A stretch of DNA of 64,000 nucleotides from Cryptomeria japonica. Lineage: Eukaryota; Streptophyta; Pinopsida; Cupressales; Cupressaceae. How positions within the stretch are numbered: position 1 is the stretch's first letter; each line of letters begins with the position of its first letter. The stretch lies in NCBI RefSeq assembly GCF_030272615.1, contig NC_081413.1, positions 722,451,649-722,515,648 on the forward strand, read 5' to 3'. The notes beneath the pieces were generated by a model, which saw only the letters and a program-made list of their open reading frames with translations, was not told the DNA's origin and did not search any database. The translations under genes and the position numbers were made by a program. This document shows positions 1 through 11,560 of the stretch, one piece after another.

Positions 1-103
1 GCAAGAAACCTTCAATGTGAGTCATGCAACCTTAGTTCTTGTTGGCACTATTACAAGGATATTGAGAAGGTTGTTGATGATTATGGACATAACTGATTAA
101 AAA

Positions 104-1477
104 TGTTTTACTATCTTGATATTATTATTTTGTCATTGATGTCAAGAATTTGATTTTCTAATTCAGTATGATGTTGCCATATCTTAAGAAATATGATATG
201 AAGATTATAAAGAAGTCGGTAAAGACACAGGAAAGAATATGATGAATAAGGGGATAAGTTATTCAATGGGAACTCTACTGAGTCAGACAATGATGAGATC
301 TTGATGTTTTAGATTGTTTTAACATCATACATATGTTGTAAAATGTAAAGGTTAATACTATACTATGTTATCAAGCAAAGAACCTAGTCGGTAAACCCTA
401 AGGTTATCGCAGTCGGTTAATGAAGACAGAATGTCTACTGAGTAAAGTTTAGTATTCACCGAGTTGTAACCAAGCTATAACAGAATGCATTAAATGTTTA
501 CATGTGATATTTAATGAAAGATACTGATGAGCTGGAGCGGATCAATGATTGGTAAGTCGTGGGAGAAATTTGTTAACGAATCTAAGGCAATGGAAAGTCG
601 GCAAGAATATCTACAGCTCAGATTGAACCGCATTACCCTAACACAAGTTCCAAGGTGAATGTGCAAGTTCTGAGGCGGGGTAAAATGTTTTTAGATCGAA
701 AGATACAATGAACCTAGACAAGATTGAAGATCTGATGGCTATGATTGATCATGGGAAATGTGATCAAGGAGATTAAGCAGTTAGAAGATTGTTTATAAAT
801 AAGGAACTGTTGATAAACAATGTATGCGGGCAAGTGTATGCACAGGGATGCTACACAGTGATTACCGAGCACAGAAGCTTGAAGATCTATTAGAATAACA
901 GAGTATTGATGCCCAACAGATAGACAAGATTAGTTCTATGTCTAGATTGTATTGATCAAATAGGAATCTACTTTAGCATTTTAGATGTGAAGTTGCAGAT
1001 AGATTGTATTACTATTATTTTGTGAAAGTGACAGGAAATCTCTTAACCGAGTGGACTTAACAGCCTTATTCTAACAAGGTGACATTCTGATTGAGTGTTT
1101 GAAATCCTTTGACAAGGTCACTTCTAACAAAGTGAAGATCCTAACAGATCTGAGGGAAATCCCTTAACCGGGTCACATATAGCAATGTGTTTTGTAATCT
1201 CTAACATGATTTGCTTTTAATCGAGCATACTCTAGAAGAGTATATTTCTTAGTGGGTCCGAAATCCCACAGTGGTTTTTCCCTATTTGGGTTTCCACGTT
1301 AAATATGGTGTTATGAGGTTTATATTGTTCATATGCTTTTGAGTTTGCATGTTTGACAGTTTTTGATTATATGACTGATATATGTTACCGAGGTTGAATC
1401 TGATGTTTTTATGGATGATTAAGTTTGTATGATTCACCCCCCCCCTCTCATCTTGTTGGCTATTGGATCTATACTCA
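104..1477 (+). repeat. LTR of an old copia-type element (G)
   Basis: The segment begins with TG and ends with CA. Within its first 45 bp it has the block TTGTCATTGATGTCAA, which also lies at the start of the LTR at 4544. Near its end it has a 'gtggtttttccc' block (from 1271) and a run of nine C followed by tctc (1437-1449), both repeated in the LTRs at 4544-5733 and 60574-61195. A degenerate tRNA-Met primer site follows. No matching second LTR is in the window and no gag follows, so this is the 5' LTR of a truncated element or a nearly solo LTR. The start at 104 is inferred from comparison with the 4544 LTR. Confidence 0.55.
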
Positions 1478-1493
1478 TATTAAGTATCAGAAC
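1478..1493 (+). promoter_or_regulatory. Degenerate primer-binding site of element G
   Basis: The sequence tattaagtatcagaac follows the LTR end directly and differs at three positions from the copia consensus attggtatcagagc, which is complementary to initiator tRNA-Met. It supports 5' LTR identity for 104-1477. Confidence 0.4.
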
Positions 1494-3786
1494 TATCAAT
1501 TCTATCATGCCACATACTGTTTAGGCCAAAATGAAGTAGTTTTACAACTTCAAAGGTTAGAGAACAAGATTTTACAAAAGATGCTCATAAGGAGTATGCA
1601 ACATTGACAACTTTTCCATTCTTGCTTTCTACAAACACATCATTTGCATGAGTACCAATTACATTCAAATCATGTAAACATGTATATCATTAGAGACAAA
1701 AGAGAACCACATTAGCCCTGCACAAAAAGGCATTAGGCAATTACAAAACAATGAGTCATTCACTGTCAAAACTAATTATCACTGCACTTTGCCCTTTCAC
1801 TGCTTTTTCACTTTACCCTACATTTACCATTGTCAAAACTCCTTTTCAAAGGTCTGATTGGTGCTTTTTATCAATGCTCTATCTTAGGATGTTTGTTGTC
1901 CTTCATACCTGCTATTTGGAAGAGGAAGATTGCAAAAACGAATCAACCAAAAATGCAAAAATCAGTCATAATTGATTGTGACAGCCAGCTGGGCGTTACA
2001 ACTTTTCCTAAAGGATCATTAATTGATCTTGGAAATCTCAAAACCTATGGGTAGGGTCAAAAACCACTCCTTGTTCTTTTTTGCAAACAAATAGAAGGAG
2101 GTACAAGGCTTTACAAACCCCAATATATGGTGGAGAGTAAGCAAATGAATGGAAACCAACACCAAAATAGTGACTCACTATTTTTTACACCATTTTCACA
2201 AACTGAAAATGCAATCATCCTTATCATGGCTTAGAAAGCCTCTTTTCCTTTACATACAACCTTAAACATCAAAATAGGTCTGTCCATCTGATGAATGCAT
2301 TTTCTATTGAAGAGCAAAGCATCAAACTTCTTCAAAGACCCTAGCCAAATGGCACACTTGCCTAGGGCTCCATGGCCACAAAACTTCTTGCACCTACATT
2401 CTTGAAGTTAAAACATGTATTTACATATCTTACAAGTTGACCAACTGGTTCTTGGGAAGCCATGAACATTTAGGGCTTCAAGAAGCCAAGTTGGTCAAGC
2501 ATCCTTGCCAATTTCCTAGACAAGGCAGTGAAACTGTCAAAACCAAATAATTTTGCTCAAAACTCAAAACTTAATGAAATTTGATGCCACTAAAGGGAAA
2601 AGTTTCAGGAAACATAAGAAAATATGAAAATTTAAAAACAGTACGGCCACGTACAGCAGGTGTATGGACTTCTGCTCACATGGAGCTAAAACATAGGGAA
2701 AAACAAGGTAAAACTAGTGCAAACTTCCAAAATGCTTGATATCTCCAAATGATCAACCCTTACAATGGTTAAAGAAGGAGAATAAATACCTCTACAAGTT
2801 AGTTATCCTCCTATATGGACAGGTACATGTCCAAGAGCACTCAAATTTGACATTTTCATGTCTAAAATGACAACTTTTAATGCCTAGATGATGCAAGGTT
2901 GATCTCAAAGACTACCAATCACCTAAGAACACTACTCACACCTAAAACCAAAAAAAAAGCATGTCTAAAAAATTTTCAAAACAAAAACATATTGAAAACT
3001 CACTTTTTACAACATTTTGCCAGGCAACTCTAAACTGGCAACTTTGAGCAAAAAGATGAAAATAGGAAACATGACCACACAATGAGTTCAAAACTCATGC
3101 AAACAACTTAGAACAACTCAAATACATCTTAGACAAACTTTCTAACTCAAAAATAATAAAAATCAAACTTGCTATCAAACCTGTGATGAAATAAAACTTG
3201 GTGTTCCTGCACCAGTTCTATAAGCTTGGGAGATGATGGAAATGCATTCCTTACCTCACGATTTATTATTCTTTTACATGTATATTGATCCTAAGCTTGC
3301 GGATCCCTTTATATGCATTCATGAAATGTTGATTGTTTCTATATGACATTATTATTCATTGTGATGTCATCCCATAAGCATAGTTTTAGGTGTATCATGC
3401 TTGCGATATCCTTTTTTATGCTTCTCCTTGTTAGCATTTTATATCCTCTCTTTGGTATGTTCTTCATCTTCTTCCCCTATTTTGCATCTTAAAATCAATT
3501 GCATGTATCCTTCATTCATGCAATTATTTTAAGGGGAGAACCCATTTGCACCTCATGTATGCATCCATGCATATATGCATAGACCCACATTGTTGGTATG
3601 CTCCTTGAGGCATTAATAGAATATGATCCACCTAGCAACAAAATTTTCTAGCATGTGTGCTTACTATGGACCACTTTGTAGTATAATATGAGCCACCTAA
3701 TAAAAGACCTTTCTAGAACATGCAATCCATATGACTTGCCTTTTAGACCTCTCATGGATAACCATGTAACGCAATTTTCTAGTGTG
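1494..3786. other. Unassigned AT-rich DNA, no gene seen
   Basis: About 2.3 kb without a credible coding region. Short open frames near 1751-2054 overlap each other in two frames and show no recognisable motif. No LTR edges, target duplications or tandem repeats were found by eye. It may be the decayed interior of element G or old intergenic DNA. Confidence 0.5.
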
Positions 3787-3916
3787 TATGATCCATGAAG
3801 GTATTTAATGGTTCCTAGCTACAGAGTGCCTATGATCCATGAAGATATTGAATGGTTCCTAGCTACATAGTGCCTATGGTCCATGAAGGTATTGAATGCT
3901 TCATAGCTACATAGAA
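3787..3916. repeat. Minisatellite, 44-bp unit, about three copies
   Basis: Copies begin at 3787, 3831 and 3875, each opening with tatgatccatgaag or a one-base variant and containing ttcctagctaca or a close variant. The spacing is exactly 44 bp twice. The third copy is partial and diverged. Confidence 0.8.
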
Positions 3917-4538
3917 TGCGAGAGCTTCAACCATGCCTTGCTTTTTCCTAACAAAAAAATAGATTAGGACTATTCCTCTCTACATATTTCAATCTACGTA
4001 CATGTTTATCTTGTATGTTTGTTATTTTTTTCTTCTTCTATGCATGTTTAGTATTCATCATGCTATATTATTTTGCTAATAATATTTATTTTATAATTTA
4101 TATTTGTCTAATTTTTCTTTCTTGTATGTTTTATATGATTCTGACGTTTCTTATCATATAGATTTTTATTGATTAACATATTTATTTTGTGTAAAAGTAT
4201 ACTCTAACTATGTTAACCTTGTTATTTCCTAGTGTTTGGCATTTTAGGTTCTATAACTATTCATACGCTACTACATTACATGAATTTTAGTTGGATATGT
4301 AATATCAAAATTATATATACATGTAACTTCACGTTTCATTTTGGACTCACTTTGGTTTCTATCTCCCCTAGCATGATTTTAGGTTCATTTGGTCTTTGCC
4401 TTAGCCTTTTTCACCCATGGTTCCAAGATCATCCTTCTCATTGTTCATTTTGTGTAAAAATTATATTTAAGCTCTATTAACCTTAGTATTTCTTAGTTTT
4501 TAACCATATAGGAGTTGTAACTATATGCACACAAGAAT
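3917..4538. other. Unassigned T-rich DNA
   Basis: About 620 bp of T-rich sequence between the minisatellite and the LTR of element B. No motif, repeat boundary or coding evidence was recognised. Confidence 0.5.
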
Positions 4539-4543
4539 GACAT

Positions 4544-5733
4544 TGTTAGAAATATATGTTTGGTTGTCATTGATGTCAAACTCGGTGATCTGGATTGGTC
4601 TGGGTATAGAAAGTTAGTATACATAGTAAAGGTGTTGTAGAGAAGTAGTATGTATAGATGTTGCAAGTAGTGATATGTATATATGAAGGTGTTGCATAGT
4701 AGTGGAAGATAGGTATGTATGCATGAAGGTGAAGAATCTTGTTGATATGTCAGGTTGTAGATGTGTTTTCTGGAAGGGTGTTGCTCTGGAAATGTTCATA
4801 GTCAGTATTTGGATATGTTTTTCATGTTGATCTAGTATTGGATTCAATTTTAGTAATTCTTTTGGTGCTTCGAGTGTTGTTCTTCGGAATTTTATTCCAC
4901 ATTGATGGTATTCAACAATGATTGCAGTGCTCCGCATTCCTTCACATTTTGGTTTCTGGTGATGTTCTTTTGGAAATATATTGTTCATGATATTAATTTC
5001 TTTATGTTAAGTTGGACTATGTTTTTGTGCTTTGGAAGCATGCTTGCAGAAGTTCAAGGACATGTTCATTCCAGGTCTAGCTGACATTGAATGTCTTTGT
5101 TCTTGTTTTGCTCCAGTGCTTATAATGTGTAATCTAACCGTTGAAATATTCTTGAAGGAAATTATGTAAAATACCTATGAAGAAGTATTCTTCAGGAAAG
5201 TTTTCTCGAGGCCAACTTGATGCACATACTGGTAGTGTATATGTGTTCGTGTGTTAAAGGAGAAAAGTAGAATTGTTGCAACACTGGATTAGAGCAAACA
5301 GATTGAGTTAGAGTTGTAGGGACTCTTGACTGAATCTGCTACAAGCAGTTGTTTGGATATTTGAGCTTATCAGGAACTGATCCCATGCATATGTAGATGC
5401 AATTTTCTCAGTTCAATTTTGTATCTATTTCTTGGCAGTGAGCCTTTCGGCAACAAGACGTTGTATTCCAGGCAGTGAGCCCTTCATATAACTAGTTATA
5501 TTATCTTGAGAGTTAACCCTCTTTGTGGTTTTTTTCCATTCGGGTTTTCCAGGTCTATAAAAATATTGTCTCTCTCTTATGGTTGTGTATTTCTTTCATT
5601 TCAGTTATGTTGCATGCATTTCTTTTGGGTTGAAGTTAATTGATAATAAGTTAAGTTTTTCAAAAGTTTAGTTTTAATCTTTATAAGGGGATACTAATTC
5701 ACCCCCCCTCTCAGTATTTTGGTTTGTTCAACA
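4544..5733 (+). repeat. 5' LTR of element B (1190 bp)
   Basis: It starts TGTTAGAAAT and ends GTTCAACA, giving TG and CA termini, and the primer site follows directly. Near the 3' end it has ctataaaaata (5555-5565) and the C-rich block attcaccccccctctcag (5697-5714). No second LTR of this family was recognised, so divergence cannot be estimated. Confidence 0.8.
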
Positions 5734-5751
5734 ATTGGTATAAGAGCTTGG
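5734..5751 (+). promoter_or_regulatory. Primer-binding site of element B
   Basis: The sequence attggtataagagcttgg abuts the LTR. It fits the copia site complementary to initiator tRNA-Met, with one internal change (tataag for tatcag). Confidence 0.75.
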
Positions 5752-5798
5752 TCCCTTGTTGCTAGCTTAACCACTTAAGGGAGATCTTATTTGAGTAA

Positions 5799-5951
5799 AT
5801 GACTCCTATGGATATGGCTAGAGAATACTACTTGGATGAAGAATTGAAGACAACCCTTTAAGATCTAGAGAGTGTGGAATTTGAGAATGAATAATTGAAA
5901 GAGAATATCAAGGTAGCGAATGAATGTGTGAAGAAGTTGAGAGATTAGATC
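5799..5951 (+). pseudogene. Element B ORF1, N-terminal coiled-coil part
   Basis: An ATG at 5799, 48 bases after the primer site, opens a frame reading MTPMDMAREYYLDEEL and then a glutamate- and lysine-rich helical stretch ending KKLRD at the insertion edge. The frame has stop codons TAA (5859), TAA (5892) and TAG (5946). Joining it across the insertion gives KKLRD followed by KFKARHKEVNKEL, a continuous heptad-like segment. The matching protein in element F (59381-60505) has the same order of coiled coil, then GLGF motif, then zinc knuckles. No UBN2-type capsid core precedes it, so this resembles the C-terminal half of a copia gag only. Confidence 0.65.
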
Positions 5952-5989
5952 CTATAATGGTGAAAAATTAGGGTTTCCACCATTAGATG

Positions 5990-7015
5990 TGTATACACCT
6001 AAAAATGGTTTGAAGATAATTAATCAAATCAGCAATTATTTAATTAATCTCCCTCCCCAATTTAATTGAATTCACTAAGCAATTTGATTAAATTCCTCTT
6101 CATCTACTTATTAATAAATCTAAGGATTTATTTAATAAGTTCATTTCACCCCTTTAATTAATTAATTATTTAAAATTAATTAATTCCCTCCATCCAAAAT
6201 CATTTCTTCTAAATCCTTTAATTAATTAAAACAAATCAAATCCATGAGTTGTTGAGATTAATTATCCTTTTCATATTATTTGAATTTTTAAATTCAAATT
6301 CTCCCAACTTCTACCACTCCTAAACCCAACCATTCCTAAACCTAACCCATTCTACCTACCACCATGTCCCCTTTCATCTAACATCTTCTAGAACCTTTGT
6401 GACACTTGTCACTAAGTGTTCCCTTTCATCCAACCCTTCTAGAAGAATCTTGACACTTGTCACCATAGAGATTACAGATGTTCCCTTTAATCCAGCCCCC
6501 TTTGCCAACCTCCTCCAATTTAACCATTGATATCTTCTGATCAATGTTGACCGTTGATTCTTGCCACATCATCCCTAGCCTTGGGAAATCCTATAAATAG
6601 ACCTCATTTTGAGCAATATGGATCCCATCTCATTTTCATCTTATGCATTATTATTATAGGCATCTAGCTTCTAGTTTATCATTCATAGCAATGTTATCAT
6701 GCTCAATTTTAGCTTAATTGCATCTTACTCTTAGTTCATTTTTTAGATCAATCATGAACTCATATAGCTTAATCATGCTATTCTTGCTAGATCATACATT
6801 TTCACCATTCAAATCCTTCATCTAAGTGTAGTCAAGTCACTGGAATATGCATAATCAGATCTGAGAGCATTTTTCATACTCGCATTTACTTGGAGGCAAT
6901 AAGTCAATTAGCTATGGTTTTACATTTCTTGGATTTAAATCTTCTAACCATGCTTGTATTGATTTATTGAGTGCATTGTGGTTGCAGGTACAGGTACACT
7001 TCACAGAGCATGACA
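5990..7015 (+). repeat. 5' LTR of element A (1026 bp)
   Basis: It starts TGTATACACC and ends GCATGACA. A TATA box ctataaatag lies at 6591-6600. The imperfect motif gacacttgtcacc or a variant occurs twice in the upstream part (near 6410 and 6450). The copy matches 18193-19213 throughout. Confidence 0.93.
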
Positions 7016-7035
7016 TTTTGGCACCCACCGTGGGG
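7016..7035 (+). promoter_or_regulatory. Primer-binding site of element A
   Basis: ttttggcacccaccgtgggg follows the LTR. It has the form usual in Tat-type gypsy elements (tggcgcccaccgtgggg) with one change. Element C has a related site at 27481. Confidence 0.8.
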
Positions 7036-7103
7036 CTCGAATCATCACTTTTGGCCTCTTAATCCTCATCAAACATCTTCTCTATCCAGCTTTGGTGCAG
7101 AAA

Positions 7104-7319
7104 TTCGTATGAGTTGCCTTTTCAAATCGTACGAACTTCCTTTCAGTCTAGGACGACACCTTATCCTGACTCGTACTAGGTATAAATTTGTGTCGTATGA
7201 GTCTATTTCTTGCAAATTCTTTACTCGTACTAGGTTGATCCTGTGTCACACAAGCCTGTTTTGGATACTGTACGAAATCTAGAGTTCTGTCGTACTAACT
7301 TGAAATCTGTGTCGTACGA
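7104..7319. repeat. 22-bp-period array with TCGTACGA core, copy 1 in leader of A
   Basis: Core octamers matching TCGTAYKA lie at 7104, 7126, 7171, 7193, 7225, 7290 and 7312, with weaker ones at 7246 (tcacacaa) and 7268 (ctgtacga). Successive steps are 22, 45, 22, 32, 21, 22, 22 and 22 bases. The 14-base spacers differ from unit to unit, although several end in ctgtg or ttgtg. The perfect core is an 8-bp palindrome. It lies between the primer site and gag and shows no coding potential of its own. Confidence 0.8.
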
Positions 7320-7433
7320 GTCTCTAACTCTATGATTTCTAACAGACTGCATTTTAGGGTTTTCTAATTCTAATCCAAAATTTTCTAACACTAACTCTGA
7401 TCTATTTATGAGATTTTTGCAGCCTAACTCTTT

Positions 7434-8180
7434 CTTGCAGGACGCTTGTCAATGATACGCTTGTCAAAGACAAATTCTAAACATAATGATGACTACTGAT
7501 GGATCTATTTTGTAGGTTGCCTAAGGATTCAACAAAAACTTTGTGTATTCTTTAAGATTTTTAGGCACACTTTAATTTGGGCTTAAAGAAATTAACAACT
7601 ATCATGTCTTATGTGTCTTTGATGATAGGCAAGTATGCTCTCACCTTTCTTAGGTGATCAAAAAGCTAGACTCATCTTTTGCTTTCATTAGTGCATCTCT
7701 TTAGCAGGCTTGCCCTCCCAAGGAGTTATTAACTCTTATCCCTTAAGGTCGGTGAGAGGGGAACGACCTAAGTGGGAACGACCAATGCCAAGTAATCCAA
7801 CCCACTATAAAATAAATGTGTTTTTGATGAAAATTAAAGCAACAACAGTGCTCGGGAATAGCTCTCCTTCATACCTTCGGGTATATCAGACCTTGGTTTT
7901 CAAGGTTGGGAGACCTCTTAATTGAGTTTATAATAGTGCCGGTTAAAATAGAAGCTACTTGATTCACCTCTGAAAGGGTGATAATCTTTGTGCAAGAGAG
8001 ATAGTAACTCTCCCAAGACACTTGCCATATTGTGCCCCCATTAGCATTTGGAGTCGGATAATACGGTGTTGAGAATCCATTGCGTGAGACTCAGCGGCCA
8101 TATTCTGATTAGCTATTGGGTGTGTACCTAAGTCAACAAGAAAATTTTTTCATTCTCAGCCAACTTCCTTAGGGTTTATC
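7434..8180 (+). other. Leader block conserved between elements A and C
   Basis: This noncoding stretch matches 28125-28960 of element C in order. Matching pieces include 'gcttgtcaaagac' with 'gcttgccaaagat', a 'cctcccaag...ggtgagagggaac' section, 'gagagatagtaactctccca' at 7999-8018, and 'gattagctattgggtgtgta' at 8108-8127. The match runs on to 'cctaagtcaacaag'. Conservation in a partner that has lost its pol suggests RNA packaging, dimerisation or translation signals, which is inference. Confidence 0.75.
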
Positions 8181-8339
8181 TTGATTGGGAGTCATTTATC
8201 ACATCATGTGTTTGTTGTGTATTCATCCCTAAATGAGAAAATCAGACACCTAAAAACTGGAAAACATAAACAAAACATCATCAGAACTCAAAGATCAAAA
8301 TCAACAAAACAAACACTTTTTACCATTCTCTAAAACCTG

Positions 8340-8528
8340 TCATACAAGTTAACTTGCATAAAATCATTTGTCATACTATCTGCTATCCTGTGTCGTACAA
8401 GATAGGTGTTTTGTCGTATGGTCTATAATCCCAAGTCGTACAAGTTGTTGTTGTTTATATGAAAAATTACGTTCTGTCATATGACTTTGTATCTTGTGTC
8501 ATCCTAAGCTGAATCTTATGTCGTACGA
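8340..8528. repeat. 22-bp-period array with TCGTACGA core, copy 2 in leader of A
   Basis: Core octamers lie at 8340 (tcatacaa), 8371, 8393, 8414, 8436, 8477, 8499 and 8521 (perfect TCGTACGA). The steps are 31, 22, 21, 22, 41, 22 and 22 bases. Spacers vary. This array begins about 1.0 kb after the first one and has the same core and period. The single array of element C (29190-29338) occupies the corresponding position. Confidence 0.75.
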
Positions 8529-9084
8529 AACTTTGCATCTATCAGTCCAGAGCGGTGTCTTGCATGCCTATTTCAGATTTATCATTTCTGCCTGATCAAT
8601 TTGCAATAAGCATAAACATCCGTTATCTATTAATCTATGCTTAGATTGTCTGCTTGGTTTACTTGGTCAAGTTATCATCCGTCAAAATCAGACTCTAGAA
8701 GATAAAAACCCCAAGATTTTCAAAGTGTTCACCCTTAACAAGTTCAAGATATAAACATCTCAAAGTGCACTATCACCCTCTTTGATAAACTAATCACTCA
8801 AACATAGTTTCTCATCAGGATCAATCATCCTTTATCGCAAAACTAAAACATTTGGTCAGGATAACCTTGTCCCACATCGTAGGATAGATCGTTCCTATCG
8901 GACTTGGTTCTTATCAATCATCATCATTGCACTCTTAAACTAAAGATCGAAAAACTTGCAAACCTTTAAACGCTTGAATCCTATTTTAGTGTCATATCAC
9001 TCTATTGCCTTGAAATTGACTATTGATCACTTACCCAAAACAACCTTTTGGACAATCAAATCTTAAGCAAAAAAACATACGTGT

Positions 9085-10461
9085 ATGCCTGTTCTAACTA
9101 GAGCTCAGAGACAAAGGATCACAGAGACTGAAATCGAAACATTGAAAATATTCAAAGAGCATATAACCATGGAACATGAAGATGAAATACAAGTTGAAGA
9201 TGAAATAATAGAACAAAACATCAGAGACATCAAGAAAGATCCCCAAATATTCAACAAATTTATGCAGAAATTGTTGGAGGATGAAAAAGAAAAATACTTT
9301 CTAATGCTAGCCAAATCTGGTGCTACACTTCCCCAATATTTTTATGTGAATAAATTGACACAAAAGAAAAGTGACCCTCCTCCTAATAACGAACAATATG
9401 AGGACATGTTTGGTCTCTGTATGAATGACACATCAATTCCCAATAGCACTAGAAATAATGAATAAACTGACATACCTAGAAGAGATGAAGTAGAAATCCT
9501 GAATAACATTCAATTCAATGACGATACAAGAAGAGCTAGAGATGAAATAAGAAGAGATCCCAATCCTCCTAGAATGCAAAATCATGGTCATACAAGAACA
9601 AATCATGTTGATAATCCTATCATGACTCTCACACAACAACTGCAAGCAATGCAAACACAAATCCAAGAGATGCAAAGAGGAAATATTAGACGATACTCAC
9701 TTCAAGAAATTTGTCCTTATCATTTCAACATAAATCTAAACATGATACCATTTCCTATAGGTTTTGAAACCCCGAGATACGAAAAAATATGATGGAAGCA
9801 CTGACCCTCAAGATCATATACGAGAATTTTGCACAATGAGTATGGAGTATGCACACGAGGATACCTACTTAATGAGACTATTTCCAAAAAGCTTAACTGG
9901 ACTAGCTATGGAATGGTTCTCCAAACTTACACCCGGAATCAAATCATTTTCAAAGTTTTGTTTCACAATACTCCTACAACATACAACATGAAGTAACAAT
10001 GCTAGACCTATGTAACACTAAGCAAAAAGGTGGAGAACCCTTCATGACATTCTTACAATGATGGAGACGCCTAGCATTGTGGTATCCTCGTACATTGCCA
10101 GAGTACGAAAAAATGAACATATTCATTGACAACTAATCAAATGAGTTATTACTTTAAAATGCAAGGAAATCAAAGCTTTGGAAAAATGGTTGATAATGGA
10201 ATTAGAATGGAAGAAGCCATGATAAAGAAGGGCAAGTTGAAAATATACAAAGAAGGAGTCCATCCTCCTAACAACAACAATAACAACAATCACAATGATA
10301 AGCCAAAGTTTTGGAATAGAAATCGAAATGTCATCAACGATGGAATAGTAGATAACAACAATGTGAAACCAAAGCAACTGGTTTTCAATTTATCTACTCA
10401 CTCGGTAGCAGCACAACAAAACAACAATCACCAAAGAGCAACTATCAAAAATTTCTTTTGA
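9085..10461 (+). pseudogene. gag: gag of element A (N-terminal region and capsid core)
   Basis: The ORF opens with MPVLTRAQRQRI at 9085. A glutamine-rich coiled segment (MTLTQQLQAMQTQIQEMQ) lies near 9620-9680. A frameshift near 9770 leads into the Retrotrans_gag core: YDGSTDPQDHIREF, then LTGLAMEWFSKL, up to about 9950. Another shift follows, and the core continues through 'GGEPFMTFLQ' and 'LPEYEKMNIF'. The downstream part (from 10126) is basic and asparagine-rich. Gag forms the cytoplasmic particle that carries the element RNA. A TAA at 9463 and the shifts make this copy non-functional. The order and spacing fit Tat-type gag. Confidence 0.85.
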
Positions 10462-11560
10462 AGACAATTCACAAACATTGGTGAACCCCTTGGATCGGCA
10501 TTAAAGACACTTCTCACAAACAAATTGATCGCTTTACCAGAAGAAAGGAACTACGAACCTCAAATCAAACGACATTGGTGGAATGATAATCGGTATTGCG
10601 ATTTCCATCGAAACAAGGGACATCTCACATATAATTTTCAAAAGTTAAAACATATCATACAAGACATGATTGATAATGGCGTAATAACTATGGATGGACA
10701 TACAACAAATGAATCTCATATCGCCTTTAAAAATCCACTTCCAAACTATGAGAAAGGTGAGTCATCAACAACAAACAATAGTAAGGGTAAAGCAAAGGTA
10801 AATTACGCTCATACATATGACAATGTGGTGAATGTGATTGTAGTTAAAGAAAAACACAATCAAGAACATGCCCAGGCTATCACAAGAAGCAAAGCCAAAG
10901 TTGTTTTGTCGTGTCCTACAACAAACACATCATCCACTACAACAAAACAATACAATCTAGTGGAGCAATTACAGAAAATACCTGCACAAATATCTATCTT
11001 GGAGCTTTTAAAACTTTCACCTACACATAAAGAAATTCTTGAACGAGCATTAGTAGATACCACAGTATCCAAAGATCTTGATATTGATCAATTCCAAACC
11101 ATGGTGGGACACCTCACAACCCCTAATTGCTTATCATTCACTGACGAAGATGACATGTCTCTGCAACACCCTCACAATGCTCCCTTGCATATTGAAGTCC
11201 TCATTCACAAAACGCGAGTCAAGCGTGTTCTAATAGATGGTGGAGCTAGCCTAAATATTTGCTCATTGAGTCTTATTCGTGCCTTAGGATATTCAGAAGA
11301 TGCAGTTGATGTCCGGAAAAGGATCACTATAAAAGCCTATGATGAAGAAGAACGTTCCTCCAAGGGAATTGTGATACTACCAATCAAAGTGGGACCTCTA
11401 CAAAAAGACACAGCCTACCAAGTTCTAGACTTGGACCTATCATATAATGTGCTCTTAGGGAGACCATGGATACATGACTTGCAAGTTGTCCCATCAACCT
11501 ATCATCAATGTGTAAAATTTCCCTACGAAGGATAAGAAATCACAATATTTGTAGATGCAA
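10462..11560 (+). pseudogene. Zinc finger and aspartic protease region of element A
   Basis: An open frame from 10525 to 11535 first carries a CxxHx4H finger (YCDFHRNKGH, Cys at 10597) whose last Cys is replaced by Phe. After a low-complexity basic linker comes a retropepsin-like protease: VKRVLIDGGASLNI with the catalytic Asp codon at 11236, and YNVLLGRPWIHDLQVVPS near 11449-11500 as the conserved C-terminal part. The protease would cut the gag-pol polyprotein in the particle. DGGA in place of DTGA is common in plant gypsy elements. The frame is open for 336 codons, the longest intact stretch in this element, with a TAA just after (11533). Confidence 0.85.

Noticed and set aside
1425-4480. 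Several short open frames as small genes
   Set aside because: All are under 85 codons, without recognisable motifs, in AT-rich sequence next to a degenerate LTR.
7104-8528. Regularly spaced repeats with variable spacers considered as a CRISPR array
   Set aside because: The repeat is only 8 bp, spacers are 14 bp, the context is a plant gypsy leader and no cas gene exists. The likeness is only in layout.
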